Position numbers and translations under genes: made by a program
Source of the DNA: a bacterium
Lineage (GTDB): Bacteria > Sumerlaeota > Sumerlaeia > SLMS01
Length of the DNA: 64,000 nt
Direction: 5' to 3'
Assembly (NCBI GenBank): GCA_016125005.1
Contig: WGMQ01000020.1
Location: forward strand, 62,001 to 126,000
Shown here: piece by piece, positions 28,162-36,906 of the stretch
Numbering within the stretch: the stretch's first letter is position 1
Layout: every line of letters starts with the position of its first letter
Notes under the pieces: model-generated
The model's database searches: none
Seen by the model: only the letters and a program-made list of their open reading frames with translations
What the model was told of the DNA's origin: nothing

Positions 28162-29006
28162 TGGCGGGCCTTCAACCCGTCGAGGAAGCCACGACGACGG
28201 CCGAGCAGTTGCGCGAAGCGAAGCCCCGGGGAATGCAGACAGGCCGACAAGCGTCCCGTTCCAAGCCCGTACTTGAAGTCTGAGACCATCTGTCGAACGA
28301 AAGGCAGGAGGGAATAGCGCAGGTACGCGCGCTCCCAGTTGCTCCAGTCAAAGATCGCGGCCTCGGCCCGCCCCTCGCCGTATTGCCGCTTGTAGAACTG
28401 CTTCAGCGTATAGTTATGCGAATGCATCGCGATCGAATCCGCGACATAGCGAATCGTCCGCCCCGCCTGACGCTGGCGCCAGGTCCAGTCGATGTCTTCG
28501 GAATATTGGATGTCCTCGCGGAAAGGCATCTCCTCCCACGCGCGGCGCCGTACCGCCGAGGTGGCCATCGAGAAGCAGTGCTTCCAGTACTTCTGGCGCG
28601 CGCCGTCGCCGAAGGTATCCTCAGTGTCCTTGGCGAACAGCGGCCAGCAATCGGGGCGCGGAATCTGGCGCCCAAAGACCGCAGCATCCGTGTCCTGTTT
28701 AAAGCCGCCCAGGAGGTTCCCGAGCCATTGGCGATTCTGGGGGACACAGTCGGAATTGACGAAGACGACGAACTCTCCATCGGTCGCCTTCATCGCATCA
28801 TTCAGCACCCGACCGGGAATGTACTTTCCCTTCGGCACGTCGACGATCCGATCAGTGAACTCGCGGATGATCTCGACGGACCCATCAGAGGACTCGTTGT
28901 CGAAAACGATCAGTCGATGAGGGACTTCCTGTCCGGCGATGCCCTCCATCGTCTCGCGCACGATCCACGCATCGTTGTAACAGCGCATCACAACCCACGG
29001 ATTCAT
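28158..29006 (-). CDS. Family 2 glycosyltransferase
   Basis: 282 aa, GT-A fold. The N-terminus WVVMRCYNDAWIVRET replaces the usual VSVIIPTYN start. Donor-site motifs include LIVFDNESSDGSVEI (D-x-S-x-D), FVVFVNSDCVPQN (the DxD-equivalent SDC) and YSEDIDWTWRQRQAG (the catalytic ED..W..R..G). The C-terminus has amphipathic helices (RAYLRYSLLPFVRQM) suited to membrane association. The organisation is close to rhamnosyltransferase-like GT2 enzymes, but sugar specificity is not determinable. Both ends overlap neighbouring genes by four bases. Confidence 0.88.
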   Translation of the reverse strand: MNPWVVMRCYNDAWIVRETMEGIAGQEVPHRLIVFDNESSDGSVEIIREFTDRIVDVPKGKYIPGRVLNDAMKATDGEFVVFVNSDCVPQNRQWLGNLLGGFKQDTDAAVFGRQIPRPDCWPLFAKDTEDTFGDGARQKYWKHCFSMATSAVRRRAWEEMPFREDIQYSEDIDWTWRQRQAGRTIRYVADSIAMHSHNYTLKQFYKRQYGEGRAEAAIFDWSNWERAYLRYSLLPFVRQMVSDFKYGLGTGRLSACLHSPGLRFAQLLGRRRGFLDGLKARQ

Positions 29007-30562
29007 ACGGGCGCCTCCACCGGGGGATCAGCCTTCTTGCGTCGCTTGAAGACCAGCTTGAGGCGACCGCCGAGGTACTCGCGCTCATCCTTACGAAGGC
29101 CAAGAAGCCAGAAGCCGGGAAGGAAGGCGGCGCCACCAATCGCCATCAGGATCGCAATCCTCAGAAGGGACGTCGGCGGCATGATCTGCGCGGCCAGCCA
29201 CATGCCCAGTATGGACGTAGCCGATCCCGGGACTGATGGCCAGAGCGAACGCCAGTAGAACTCCGTCATGGGGAGATTGTATAGACGTCCGGCTTTCAGC
29301 TGGATCAGGCAAAGTTGCGTCAGCAACTGTGCCACCAAAGTCGCAAAGGCAACGCCTGCCAGACCGAACGGACGCACCAGCGCAATGGTCAGCCCAAGGT
29401 TGAGCAACTGCCCGCCAAGCGTCGACAAGGCGAGGAACCGCTGGTGTCCCGTCATCGAGAGCACGTTCTCCGTGTTGCTATGAAGCACGCTCACCATCGT
29501 GGCGGCGAGCAGCAGGCGGCAAGGGAGCGCCGAGTCGCGGAACTCCTCCCCCATCCAGACCACGCAGATGTCCGTCGCCAGCCACGCGAGGCTCAACAGC
29601 ATCGGCACCGAGGAGGCCACCGCCAGCATCGAACCTTTCACGAACACGGCCCGGATATTCTTCTCCTCCCCCGCTCCTTTGAGTTCAGCGATGACCGGGG
29701 TCAGTGTGTTCGTCAGTTGGCGACAGAGCGACTGGGCGCGCTCGGCGATGCGGATCGCCACTGTATAGACGGCGACTGCGGTCAGTGGCAGTACCGCATT
29801 GATGACGATGGTATCCACCCGTGTGGCGAGGAGGAGGGAAACCTGGATCAGGAAGAACCAGAGCGAGAAGGCACTCACCTCTCCCAGCAGGGAGAATCGG
29901 AATCGGAGGGGTGAGATGCTCATTCCTGGCGCCGACGTCAGGCAGAAGAACATCGAGAGCAGGTTGGCGAAAACACCGGTCCCAAGGCTGACCCACGAGA
30001 GCGTCTCAATCGTCGGTGAGTAGCTCAGCGCCCACCAGGTCAGGATCGCGTAGGAAGCAGTCCCGAAAACGCGAGTCACGTTGGACAGCAACTGCTTCTG
30101 GTAGCCGACCAGGATTCCGGCGAAGAGTCCCAGCGGCAGCCCCAGACCTGCTCGCAGGCCAATCAGGCCGAACACCAACTGCGCGGTCCATGCCTTCTCC
30201 GGCGCAATCCCGAGGATCTGCGGAAGGAACGGGACCACGCACACTGTCACAAGCAGAGTCAGTGCTCCAAGTGCCGTGTACTGCCAGAAAAAAGTCGCCG
30301 TCAGATCGCCAACGCGGCGATGGTCTTCAGCCCCGCGCGCCTCGGCCACGTACTTGACGACACTTGTGGAGAAGCCCATGTCCATCAGGCCAAGCAGGCC
30401 GATGGTTGCCTGGATGAGCGACCATAGGCCGAAGTCCTCCGCACCGACCTTCCTGACGATGAACGGCGTCAGAACGACGAAGATGGCGATCTGCAGGACC
30501 TGACGAACGTAGTTCGAGGTCGCATTCTTCAGGATGTCGACAGCGCGATTCTTCTTTGCCAT
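29003..30562 (-). CDS. Polysaccharide flippase (Wzx/MATE-like)
   Basis: 519 aa with about 14 hydrophobic helices spread along the whole chain, starting IFVVLTPFIVRKVGAEDFG and LWSLIQATIGLLGLMDMGF. This N-terminal pattern (FxxRxLGxxxFGxW, then LxDxG) is typical of polysaccharide transporters of the Wzx/MOP superfamily. It would move undecaprenyl-linked repeat units across the inner membrane before polymerisation by the Wzy-like protein. A 13-base gap separates it from the phosphodiesterase gene and its stop overlaps the GT2 start. AAGG 11 bases before the ATG is the likely ribosome-binding site. The last ~15 residues are basic. Confidence 0.92.
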   Translation of the reverse strand: MAKKNRAVDILKNATSNYVRQVLQIAIFVVLTPFIVRKVGAEDFGLWSLIQATIGLLGLMDMGFSTSVVKYVAEARGAEDHRRVGDLTATFFWQYTALGALTLLVTVCVVPFLPQILGIAPEKAWTAQLVFGLIGLRAGLGLPLGLFAGILVGYQKQLLSNVTRVFGTASYAILTWWALSYSPTIETLSWVSLGTGVFANLLSMFFCLTSAPGMSISPLRFRFSLLGEVSAFSLWFFLIQVSLLLATRVDTIVINAVLPLTAVAVYTVAIRIAERAQSLCRQLTNTLTPVIAELKGAGEEKNIRAVFVKGSMLAVASSVPMLLSLAWLATDICVVWMGEEFRDSALPCRLLLAATMVSVLHSNTENVLSMTGHQRFLALSTLGGQLLNLGLTIALVRPFGLAGVAFATLVAQLLTQLCLIQLKAGRLYNLPMTEFYWRSLWPSVPGSATSILGMWLAAQIMPPTSLLRIAILMAIGGAAFLPGFWLLGLRKDEREYLGGRLKLVFKRRKKADPPVEAPV

Positions 30563-30575
30563 CTGTGTTCGGACC

Positions 30576-31751
30576 TTACGGAGCCGTCTGCTTGATCGAG
30601 TCGGCTTCCTGCTTCATCAACTTGTATAGATCGTCCAGACGCCGTGGGACGACGAGAGGCTCCACGTTGCTGGCAAACATCGCATCGGTGTCCTTGTCCG
30701 CTGGATCGAAACCATGCATTCCCTTGAGTGCCTTCTCGCCCATGAAGCTCGGGCAGAGCAGGACACCTGGATCGAGCAGGAAGAACACCTCGCCATACTT
30801 GTTTCCGGGAAAGCGACAACCGTAGTTTGCCAGATCGGCGGGGTGCATGATGCGTCCACGCGGTTCCTGGGCCAGTGCCTCCAGTATTCGCTCCCGCGCG
30901 CCCGGCTTTAGGAACCAGAAGCGCGCCATCGTCGAGTCATAGACCGCCACATAGTCCTCGCCAAAGGTCATGCCCAGCGCCTCGATGCGGGCCATCAGCG
31001 GGCAGGTCTCCTTCGTGTCGGTCATTCCGTGATCGGAGAAAATGTATAGACGCACCTCCTTGTAGCGCGACCGCGCGACCTCGAGGACACGTCGGATCTG
31101 CTGGTCGTACCATGCAATCTTGGCATCCACGCGCTCAGAGACCCTGCCATCGTCGTGGAGGATCGCGTCCATCGCCGCCATGTATAGATAGGCGAAACGG
31201 ATCTTCCCCTCCCCCAGCGCGGAGCGCAGGCTCGCCAGATTGCTCTCTTCGGGGGCACGCCAATCGGAAAGGTGAAAGGGTACCCCCTCATCCCGAAGGT
31301 CGTCGAAGATGGTGCGGCTCCCGCTATTGATCCCGCCCGGCTGATACAGGTCCCGCTTCTCCGAGTAGTCGAAGAGATGCAGGTACTCGAAGGGCATATT
31401 GTAGATCTGAAAGTACCCGGTGTACCCGTAGAATCGCTTCAGGATGCGACTCAGGATTCGGCGCACGCGCCCGCGGCGCGTGATGGACTTTGGGAGGAAC
31501 CGGAGGAGTCGACAGATGCCGAACGGCGACTCGGCCGGATTGTAGTAGAAGAACGAGAAGTGGCCGTGATCCTGGGGCATCTGCCCCGTGAGGATCGTTG
31601 GATCGCAGGTGGAGCTGTACCCCAGCACCGACTCCAGGCGCGAGCGATGGACCAACTCGCCCTCGAGGAAGTGCAGATGCGCCTTGAGCAGTTCCCAGCC
31701 AAAGGCATCGATGAAGACAAACAATGCGACGCCGGACACGTGCTCCTCCAC
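30576..31751 (-). CDS. Alkaline-phosphatase-superfamily phosphodiesterase-like protein
   Basis: 391 aa. Metal-site motifs of the type I phosphodiesterase/alkaline phosphatase superfamily: ALFVFIDAFGWELL (first Asp), STCDPTILTGQMPQDHGH (nucleophile Thr in PTILTG), YIFSDHGMTDT (DHGM) and a late MHGFDPADKDTDAMF (His). No signal peptide or membrane helix was seen, so it appears cytoplasmic unless anchored by the adjacent small membrane protein. GTG 31751 directly follows the previous TGA; GTG 31739, just after GGAGGAG, is an equally good start. In an exopolysaccharide operon it could remove or transfer a phospho-substituent; the exact reaction is unknown. Confidence 0.82.
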   Translation of the reverse strand: MEEHVSGVALFVFIDAFGWELLKAHLHFLEGELVHRSRLESVLGYSSTCDPTILTGQMPQDHGHFSFFYYNPAESPFGICRLLRFLPKSITRRGRVRRILSRILKRFYGYTGYFQIYNMPFEYLHLFDYSEKRDLYQPGGINSGSRTIFDDLRDEGVPFHLSDWRAPEESNLASLRSALGEGKIRFAYLYMAAMDAILHDDGRVSERVDAKIAWYDQQIRRVLEVARSRYKEVRLYIFSDHGMTDTKETCPLMARIEALGMTFGEDYVAVYDSTMARFWFLKPGARERILEALAQEPRGRIMHPADLANYGCRFPGNKYGEVFFLLDPGVLLCPSFMGEKALKGMHGFDPADKDTDAMFASNVEPLVVPRRLDDLYKLMKQEADSIKQTAP

Positions 31752-31964
31752 TCAGGGCAGAAAGTCGGAAAGATGACGATCAGGAAACAAGTCGATTCCC
31801 AAAGCCACCTTTATTCCGTAAGCAGCCAACATTAGCAGTAGGAGGACAAGGAGGATTCCCACTGCCAACACCACCCTTTGCAAGATTCTCCGCCCCCTGC
31901 CAACGACAGGGAGCGGAGTCCGTGGGCTATGAAGCCCGTTGGCGGTTGGCTGACGAATTGTCAT
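31752..31964 (-). CDS. 70-aa single-pass membrane protein
   Basis: A short open frame with a polar, basic leader (residues 1-28), one strongly hydrophobic helix (VVLAVGILLVLLLLMLAAYG, about 31-50) and a tail containing GIDLFPDRHLSDFLP. Its ATG overlaps the upstream stop as TGATG, and its stop is immediately followed by the GTG of the phosphodiesterase gene, which argues strongly for a real translated gene. No family is recognised. The orientation by positive-inside would put the N-terminus in the cytoplasm and the FPDRHLSDF tail outside. It may anchor or partner with its neighbours. Confidence 0.72.
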   Translation of the reverse strand: MTIRQPTANGLHSPRTPLPVVGRGRRILQRVVLAVGILLVLLLLMLAAYGIKVALGIDLFPDRHLSDFLP

Positions 31965-34900
31965 CAGGGGAGTAGCATCAGGTCGGCCGCGTCGATCACG
32001 CCGTCCAGGTTAAGGTCGTAGATCTTGTTCGCCACGTCCGGGGCTGCGATGCCAAGGATCACTTCGACCAGCTCGTCCCGGGTCGCCCGAACGGATGGAA
32101 TGGGCTCGATGGTCAGCGCCAGCGCCGATGCATTGGTTTCCGCGACTCCAGTGAGGGACCCCCAGGCGAACGCCACGGAAGGTCCAAGCGGACTCGCGCT
32201 ATTTGCCTCGACGGACACCAGATCACCAGTGGCGGTGGCCAGGTACACCTCTGTGCGGGAGTCTCCATCCAAATCCGCCAGCAGTGGTGTGGACTGAACC
32301 GCGCCGGGTACATGATAGACAAAATCGTCGATGAGCGTCCCGTCAGCGCGCCAAGCCATCACCTGTCCGGTCATGGTGACCACGAGCACGTCCTGAATCG
32401 CATCGCCATCGAGATCACCTATCACGGGCGAGGCGAAAATCTCGCCCTCGACGACCTGGGGCCAACCGGGCTCGGCAGCGCCGTTGTTTCCGTATAGACG
32501 CACGACTCCGCCAGTTGTGGTGGCGACGATCATGTCGCGATCGGCGATCTCGTCGCGATAGCAGACGATCGGCACCGTGACCGCAGCCCCCAGATCGACC
32601 GGGAAGCCGGGATTCACGCGCCCCAGTGCGTCCCAAGACATGAGCGTCCCATCCAGGCTGGCGCCGACAATCGCGAAGGTATTCGACCCGGCAACACGAG
32701 AGGCGGCGACACCCCCGATGATCGGAGAAGTCAACGTGCGCGGCCATCCGGGAAGCGCGCCGAGAGAGGCGGTCAGGCCGTGTACTTCCAGCCCCGTCGG
32801 CGAGACCACAAAGATCTCCGGCCTACCGTCCCCATCCACGTCCGCCAGCACAGGAGCACCCGCAGAAAGGATATTCTTGTCGTTCCAAACTGGTTCCCCA
32901 ACCGATACCGGAGAGCCGGTCAGGGGCGTTCCGTCAGCGTGGAGGACATGCAGCTGGCCGCCACTGGTCAGCGCGAGGACCTCGCCGGCGCCGTCCCCAT
33001 CAAGATCGGCAATCACCGGGGCGGACTTTACCGATTCACCTGTCTCGAACTGCCAGCGCAGGATCGGCTCGGGAGTTAGCTCCCACGCGATGACGCGCGC
33101 CGCGCCGTCGTAGCGCTCCTCGGCGGTGACGAGGACGGGATTCCCGTCGTCAGCGGAAAGTCGGCCAATGGCAGGAGTAGCGCGGAAGCTGTTCGCGGAA
33201 ATTGGCCAGCCCTCTCGGGGAGCTCCATTGGCATCCACCAGGCGAACCTGGCCGTCCGCACCCGCTAGAACGATCGTATCGGCGAAGCTACCCGGATCGG
33301 CGTAGCTGATCGCCTTCAGCGAAGCCACGAAGGGGGTTCCGAAGGACTGCACCGGATCGATGGCCGGGCCGACCAGCTTCAAGCTGCTGGGCTGGATCGA
33401 ATCGCGGAGAGCCTTCGTCGTGGCGAACGGGAACCAGTTGTAGGTCTTCGCCGAATTGCGGTTTGCAGCCTCGTACCAGGTCGTCGACTGCTGGCGCCCG
33501 GACAACATGTAGTTGGCGAACAGGTTCGGATACGCGTCCCAGATCTTCTGGTTCTCCAGCGGCCAATGCCAGCTGGCCGAGGGAACTGCCAGCACGTAGT
33601 CGAGATTGAAGCCGAGCAAGGGACTTTCGGGCCAGAAGGTGACCACCTCGGTGGAGTTGGCGACGCCTTGGCTGGCCTGATGCACCTCGCCGAGGCGGCT
33701 CGTGAGATACGGATCGAAAGGTGCGCGATGACGAAGCTGGCTCGGGTTGGCGGTCGGACTGGCGAGCGTAATCGTGATGCGCGCCACACGCCCGAGCGTG
33801 GAGGGATTCTGGCGATTGAGCGTGTTCGTGAAGTCGTCGCCCTCGGCCGGCGGCAGTGCATCGTAGGTATCGGCAAAGATCGGAAGATCAACAAGTCCAG
33901 AACCCGAACTGGTCCGCGTCTCGAAGGGATCGGTCGCGTTCCTATCTTCGTATAGACGCACTTCGGCAGACCATGCGCCGTTCGCGCGGAAGCGAAAGGC
34001 GAATGCATTGCGATAGCGGGCACCGCGCGCCAAGCTCTCCAAGGTCACGTCCACGCTGGCAACGCCACCTTGCGCGAAGGTCTCATTGCTCCGCACCTGA
34101 ACGACCCAGTCGTTGTAGTCCCAGTCGTTCTTGCCGGGACCCACCTGGTCCTCATACGCCAGTGTATAGATAGTGGAGGAACTGGACGGCATGATCGCCT
34201 GGACGGGGCCGCTGAAGTCCGAGGTGTTCCCGTTGGTGTCGACGGCTTTCGCCTTGTAGTAGAAGGTCTGGCCGTTCCCGGCCGTGTTATCTGTATAGAC
34301 AGGTCCGGGATTCAGCAGCACGGGCGTGAGCTTCGTATAGATCCCATTGAGGGCATCTGAACGGAAGATCTGGTAGCCCTTCAGATCGCCATCCGCATCC
34401 CCGCCAGTGATGCCCATCGAGACGCTGCCATCGCCCACGAGCAGGTTGACGATCGTTGGGGCGGCAGGCGGAGTGCGGTCCTCCGCGAGGACGGAAACGG
34501 GACCGAAGAACGACGAGGTGCCGCTGTCATCGATCATCTCGAGACGATAGTAGTACAGCAGGCCGAGGTTGCTCGGGCGGTCCGTATACTGATAGCGCGC
34601 CCCATTCAGGGCGTCACCCGTGCCGGGGATGATCGTCGTGTTCAACAGGGTAAAGGGACCGTCGCCGGAGGTGGACCGATAAACCTTGAACCCACCCAGG
34701 TCCGGTTCCCGCCCTGTCTGCCAGGTCACGTTGATCGCCGTGCCGGCAATGGTCGCTGCGAGGCCAGAGACGTTGGTCTGAGAGGCGTCATTCACCGTCA
34801 GCACGGCGGAAGAGAATCCGGTGAAGGTCTCGAACTCGCCGCCCTGATCTGTGGGAACGCCGGTCCCGAGTCCGCGCACAAGGGCGGGGAGCGAGAGGAA

Positions 34901-36676
34901 GTCCTTGTTCTTCACCCGCGAGTTGTCGACGCGACGAGCGTTCACGCTGAAGCAGACGCTCACGTCGAGCGTTCCGTTGGAGGGGATCGTATAGCCTTCC
35001 CAGGTTAGCAGCTGACCACCCGAATCGGGGTTCGTCGTGATGGCCGGCTGGCCCATTCCGGCGATGGAAGCCGTCGAAGAGACGTAGGTGACGGCCGGAT
35101 CCAGCGGGACTTCCAACAGACCATTCGTCAGGGAGCCAGAACCTGCGTTGACGGCGCGGATCTGGATGCAGGTCTGCTCGCCGATGGTTGCCACGTCCGA
35201 CCCCGCCGTGACGGTCACGATCGGGTTCGGAAGCACCACGCTCGGCGTGAAGGTCATCCAGTTATCGTTGAAGTTGGTCACCAACACGGTAACGAGGTGA
35301 TTGGCGGAAACCTTGAGATAGGGACGCAATCCCTCCGAGGGCTTGTTCAGCGCGGCGAACTCAGCGGGATTCATCCGAACATCCACATAGCCCCCCTTGG
35401 CAACGGTCCCCGACCGCGAGAAGAGGCGCCCTTGCGTGTCGGCATCCACCACCGTGTAGGTGGTTCCCGCCACGTGGCCGAAGATAAACAGGTGCCCGGC
35501 CGATCCGACCGCCTGCCCGCCGAACTTCACGTTGTTTTGGGTACCCGGCTGGGGGAGGTAGACAAGGAACTCTTTGCCGGCGCCGTAGCCGCTCTCGCTG
35601 GACGCGAACGAGGCGATGTCCTTTGTGCCGGAGAGCCCCTTTGCCTCGAGCCAGCTCGCCGCGAAGACGGAGATCTTCTTTCCGGGCGTGCACTCAAGTC
35701 GATAGATCGGATAGTCAGTTCCGCTTTCCACCCAGTCGGCGTGACCGAAGCGATTCAACTGGTAGTTGGCAATGGGCGTCCATTGGCGGGTGGCCTTGTT
35801 CCAGCCCGAGAAGGCCACCGTATTGCTGTCGCTGAAGGAAACGATGCGCACCTCACGCTCGTCCGCCGCATCGCGGGGAATGAAGAAGTAGAACCTCTCG
35901 CCCGACGCGAACCCGTTCTCGGAAGGCACGAAGCCGCCGCCGTCGCGGCCGTTTCCGACCAGCGAGCCGTACTGGCAGGTCACCGGCTTGGAGGAACGAA
36001 TCCAGTAGCTCCTACCCGGATCCAGAATGTCGATGCCTAGGTTGTTGAGCCCGATCAGGTCCTGACCCGAATCCAGCGTCGTCTTCAGGACCTCGACCGG
36101 GTTGCTGAGATTCACGCTCGTCAGACCCGTTACGTTGACCGGAGTATTCGTGATATCGAGGACGTAGACTTCCGTATCGTCCTCGTAAGCCATCAGGTTC
36201 ACGTCACGCTGTGACACGCTGGTCGACGGCGAGTAGATGAAGAAGGACTGCCCCCGCATCGTCTTGTTTTCCGCCGGGACGAAGTCCCACTGCCAGTCGC
36301 TCTTCGTGGACATCTGGACCACGACGGGGTCCTGACTGGTGACGAGGAAATAGTCACCGTCCCACTTGCCGCCCGCGTCGTCGTTCACCGCGCCGTCCTT
36401 GATATAGCGCACGTAGGACTGACCGCGCGTCAGCGTGATCCCAAGCACCGTATCATCCGTGTCGCCATCCGCCCCGTCATCCACCAGGTCCACCGTGGTC
36501 GTGAACGGGGAAACGTTCGTCACAATGATGGCCACGTCACGACCTACCTTGTCGTTGTTGGGCGGTACGAACAGCTGGAAGTTGGTGGACGCATCGCCGA
36601 CAGCGAAGGCCCGCGATCCACAAAGTGCCAGCAGGATAGTCAGAAGAGCGGCAAGACGACCGACTTGAAAGTGCAT
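31964..36676 (-). CDS. 1570-aa secreted multidomain protein with IgGFc-like region, Fn3, FG-GAP repeats and dockerin-like end
   Basis: The start ATG 36676 is placed at a clear signal peptide (HFQVGRLAALLTILLALCG, cleavage after SRAFA) with GGAGG just upstream; the 47-residue in-frame extension has no such features. Residues ~30-450 resemble IgGFc-binding-type N-terminal regions (FQLFVPPNN; VVQMSTKSDWQWDFVPA). A DUF11-like segment precedes two fibronectin III-like domains (~635-825). A LruC/DUF4114-like region follows (AYEDQVGPGKNDWDYNDWVV). About 1130-1548 are FG-GAP/VCBS-like propeller repeats (DLDGDG...). The end is the dockerin-like DLNLDGVIDAADLMLLP. It heads the exopolysaccharide operon, so it may be an extracellular matrix protein that binds the polymer (inference). 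Confidence 0.85.
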   Translation of the reverse strand: MHFQVGRLAALLTILLALCGSRAFAVGDASTNFQLFVPPNNDKVGRDVAIIVTNVSPFTTTVDLVDDGADGDTDDTVLGITLTRGQSYVRYIKDGAVNDDAGGKWDGDYFLVTSQDPVVVQMSTKSDWQWDFVPAENKTMRGQSFFIYSPSTSVSQRDVNLMAYEDDTEVYVLDITNTPVNVTGLTSVNLSNPVEVLKTTLDSGQDLIGLNNLGIDILDPGRSYWIRSSKPVTCQYGSLVGNGRDGGGFVPSENGFASGERFYFFIPRDAADEREVRIVSFSDSNTVAFSGWNKATRQWTPIANYQLNRFGHADWVESGTDYPIYRLECTPGKKISVFAASWLEAKGLSGTKDIASFASSESGYGAGKEFLVYLPQPGTQNNVKFGGQAVGSAGHLFIFGHVAGTTYTVVDADTQGRLFSRSGTVAKGGYVDVRMNPAEFAALNKPSEGLRPYLKVSANHLVTVLVTNFNDNWMTFTPSVVLPNPIVTVTAGSDVATIGEQTCIQIRAVNAGSGSLTNGLLEVPLDPAVTYVSSTASIAGMGQPAITTNPDSGGQLLTWEGYTIPSNGTLDVSVCFSVNARRVDNSRVKNKDFLSLPALVRGLGTGVPTDQGGEFETFTGFSSAVLTVNDASQTNVSGLAATIAGTAINVTWQTGREPDLGGFKVYRSTSGDGPFTLLNTTIIPGTGDALNGARYQYTDRPSNLGLLYYYRLEMIDDSGTSSFFGPVSVLAEDRTPPAAPTIVNLLVGDGSVSMGITGGDADGDLKGYQIFRSDALNGIYTKLTPVLLNPGPVYTDNTAGNGQTFYYKAKAVDTNGNTSDFSGPVQAIMPSSSSTIYTLAYEDQVGPGKNDWDYNDWVVQVRSNETFAQGGVASVDVTLESLARGARYRNAFAFRFRANGAWSAEVRLYEDRNATDPFETRTSSGSGLVDLPIFADTYDALPPAEGDDFTNTLNRQNPSTLGRVARITITLASPTANPSQLRHRAPFDPYLTSRLGEVHQASQGVANSTEVVTFWPESPLLGFNLDYVLAVPSASWHWPLENQKIWDAYPNLFANYMLSGRQQSTTWYEAANRNSAKTYNWFPFATTKALRDSIQPSSLKLVGPAIDPVQSFGTPFVASLKAISYADPGSFADTIVLAGADGQVRLVDANGAPREGWPISANSFRATPAIGRLSADDGNPVLVTAEERYDGAARVIAWELTPEPILRWQFETGESVKSAPVIADLDGDGAGEVLALTSGGQLHVLHADGTPLTGSPVSVGEPVWNDKNILSAGAPVLADVDGDGRPEIFVVSPTGLEVHGLTASLGALPGWPRTLTSPIIGGVAASRVAGSNTFAIVGASLDGTLMSWDALGRVNPGFPVDLGAAVTVPIVCYRDEIADRDMIVATTTGGVVRLYGNNGAAEPGWPQVVEGEIFASPVIGDLDGDAIQDVLVVTMTGQVMAWRADGTLIDDFVYHVPGAVQSTPLLADLDGDSRTEVYLATATGDLVSVEANSASPLGPSVAFAWGSLTGVAETNASALALTIEPIPSVRATRDELVEVILGIAAPDVANKIYDLNLDGVIDAADLMLLP

Positions 36677-36744
36677 GGTGCCTCCAGTGGCGAAGACGTC
36701 TCCATTCGAGATTGATCGAACAGCGATTCTCGACTTGAGACCAA

Positions 36745-36787
36745 GAAGGGCCCTGAACCGTTCAGAACTGGCAGTTCGGAGCCCTTC
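36745..36787 (-). promoter_or_regulatory. Cloverleaf-like inverted-repeat cluster upstream of exopolysaccharide operon
   Basis: Seven-base arms GAAGGGC (36745-36751) and GCCCTTC (36781-36787) enclose two smaller hairpins: CTGAA/TTCAG at 36753-36765 and GAACTG/CAGTTC at 36765-36777. Read as minus-strand RNA it can fold into a closed three-way junction, 68 bases before the ATG of the 1570-aa protein and 120 bases after the pilin gene stop. It could be a 5'-leader element, a protein-binding cruciform or a terminator; a T-run after it is weak (CTTGGTCT). Confidence 0.5.
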
Positions 36788-36817
36788 AACACAATACATC
36801 AGCCACTGACATGCCAC

Positions 36818-36842
36818 GGGAAACCAAAAATCAGGGTTTCCC
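36818..36842 (-). terminator. Hairpin after the pseudopilin operon
   Basis: A perfect 8-base inverted repeat, GGGAAACC (36818-36825) and GGTTTCCC (36835-36842), with a 9-base loop, lies 65 bases past the stop of the last pseudopilin gene. It would form a stable RNA hairpin. There is no U-tract after it on the minus strand (the run of T is in the loop), so it may be a rho-assisted terminator, a 3'-end stabiliser or a leader structure of the next operon. Confidence 0.4.
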
Positions 36843-36906
36843 CTACACGATCAAAGTATGTCCATCACTTACGTTCAACCCAAGTGCTTCATCGATCACA
36901 TTCCGA

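Noticed and set aside
31964-36676. PEP-CTERM or LPXTG sorting signal in the secreted protein
   Set aside because: The C-terminus is a dockerin-like loop without a hydrophobic helix and basic tail, and no exosortase or sortase gene is present in the window.
36677-36817. 47-residue N-terminal extension of the 1570-aa protein
   Set aside because: It would cross the inverted-repeat cluster and place the clear signal peptide internally; GGAGG precedes the ATG at 36676.
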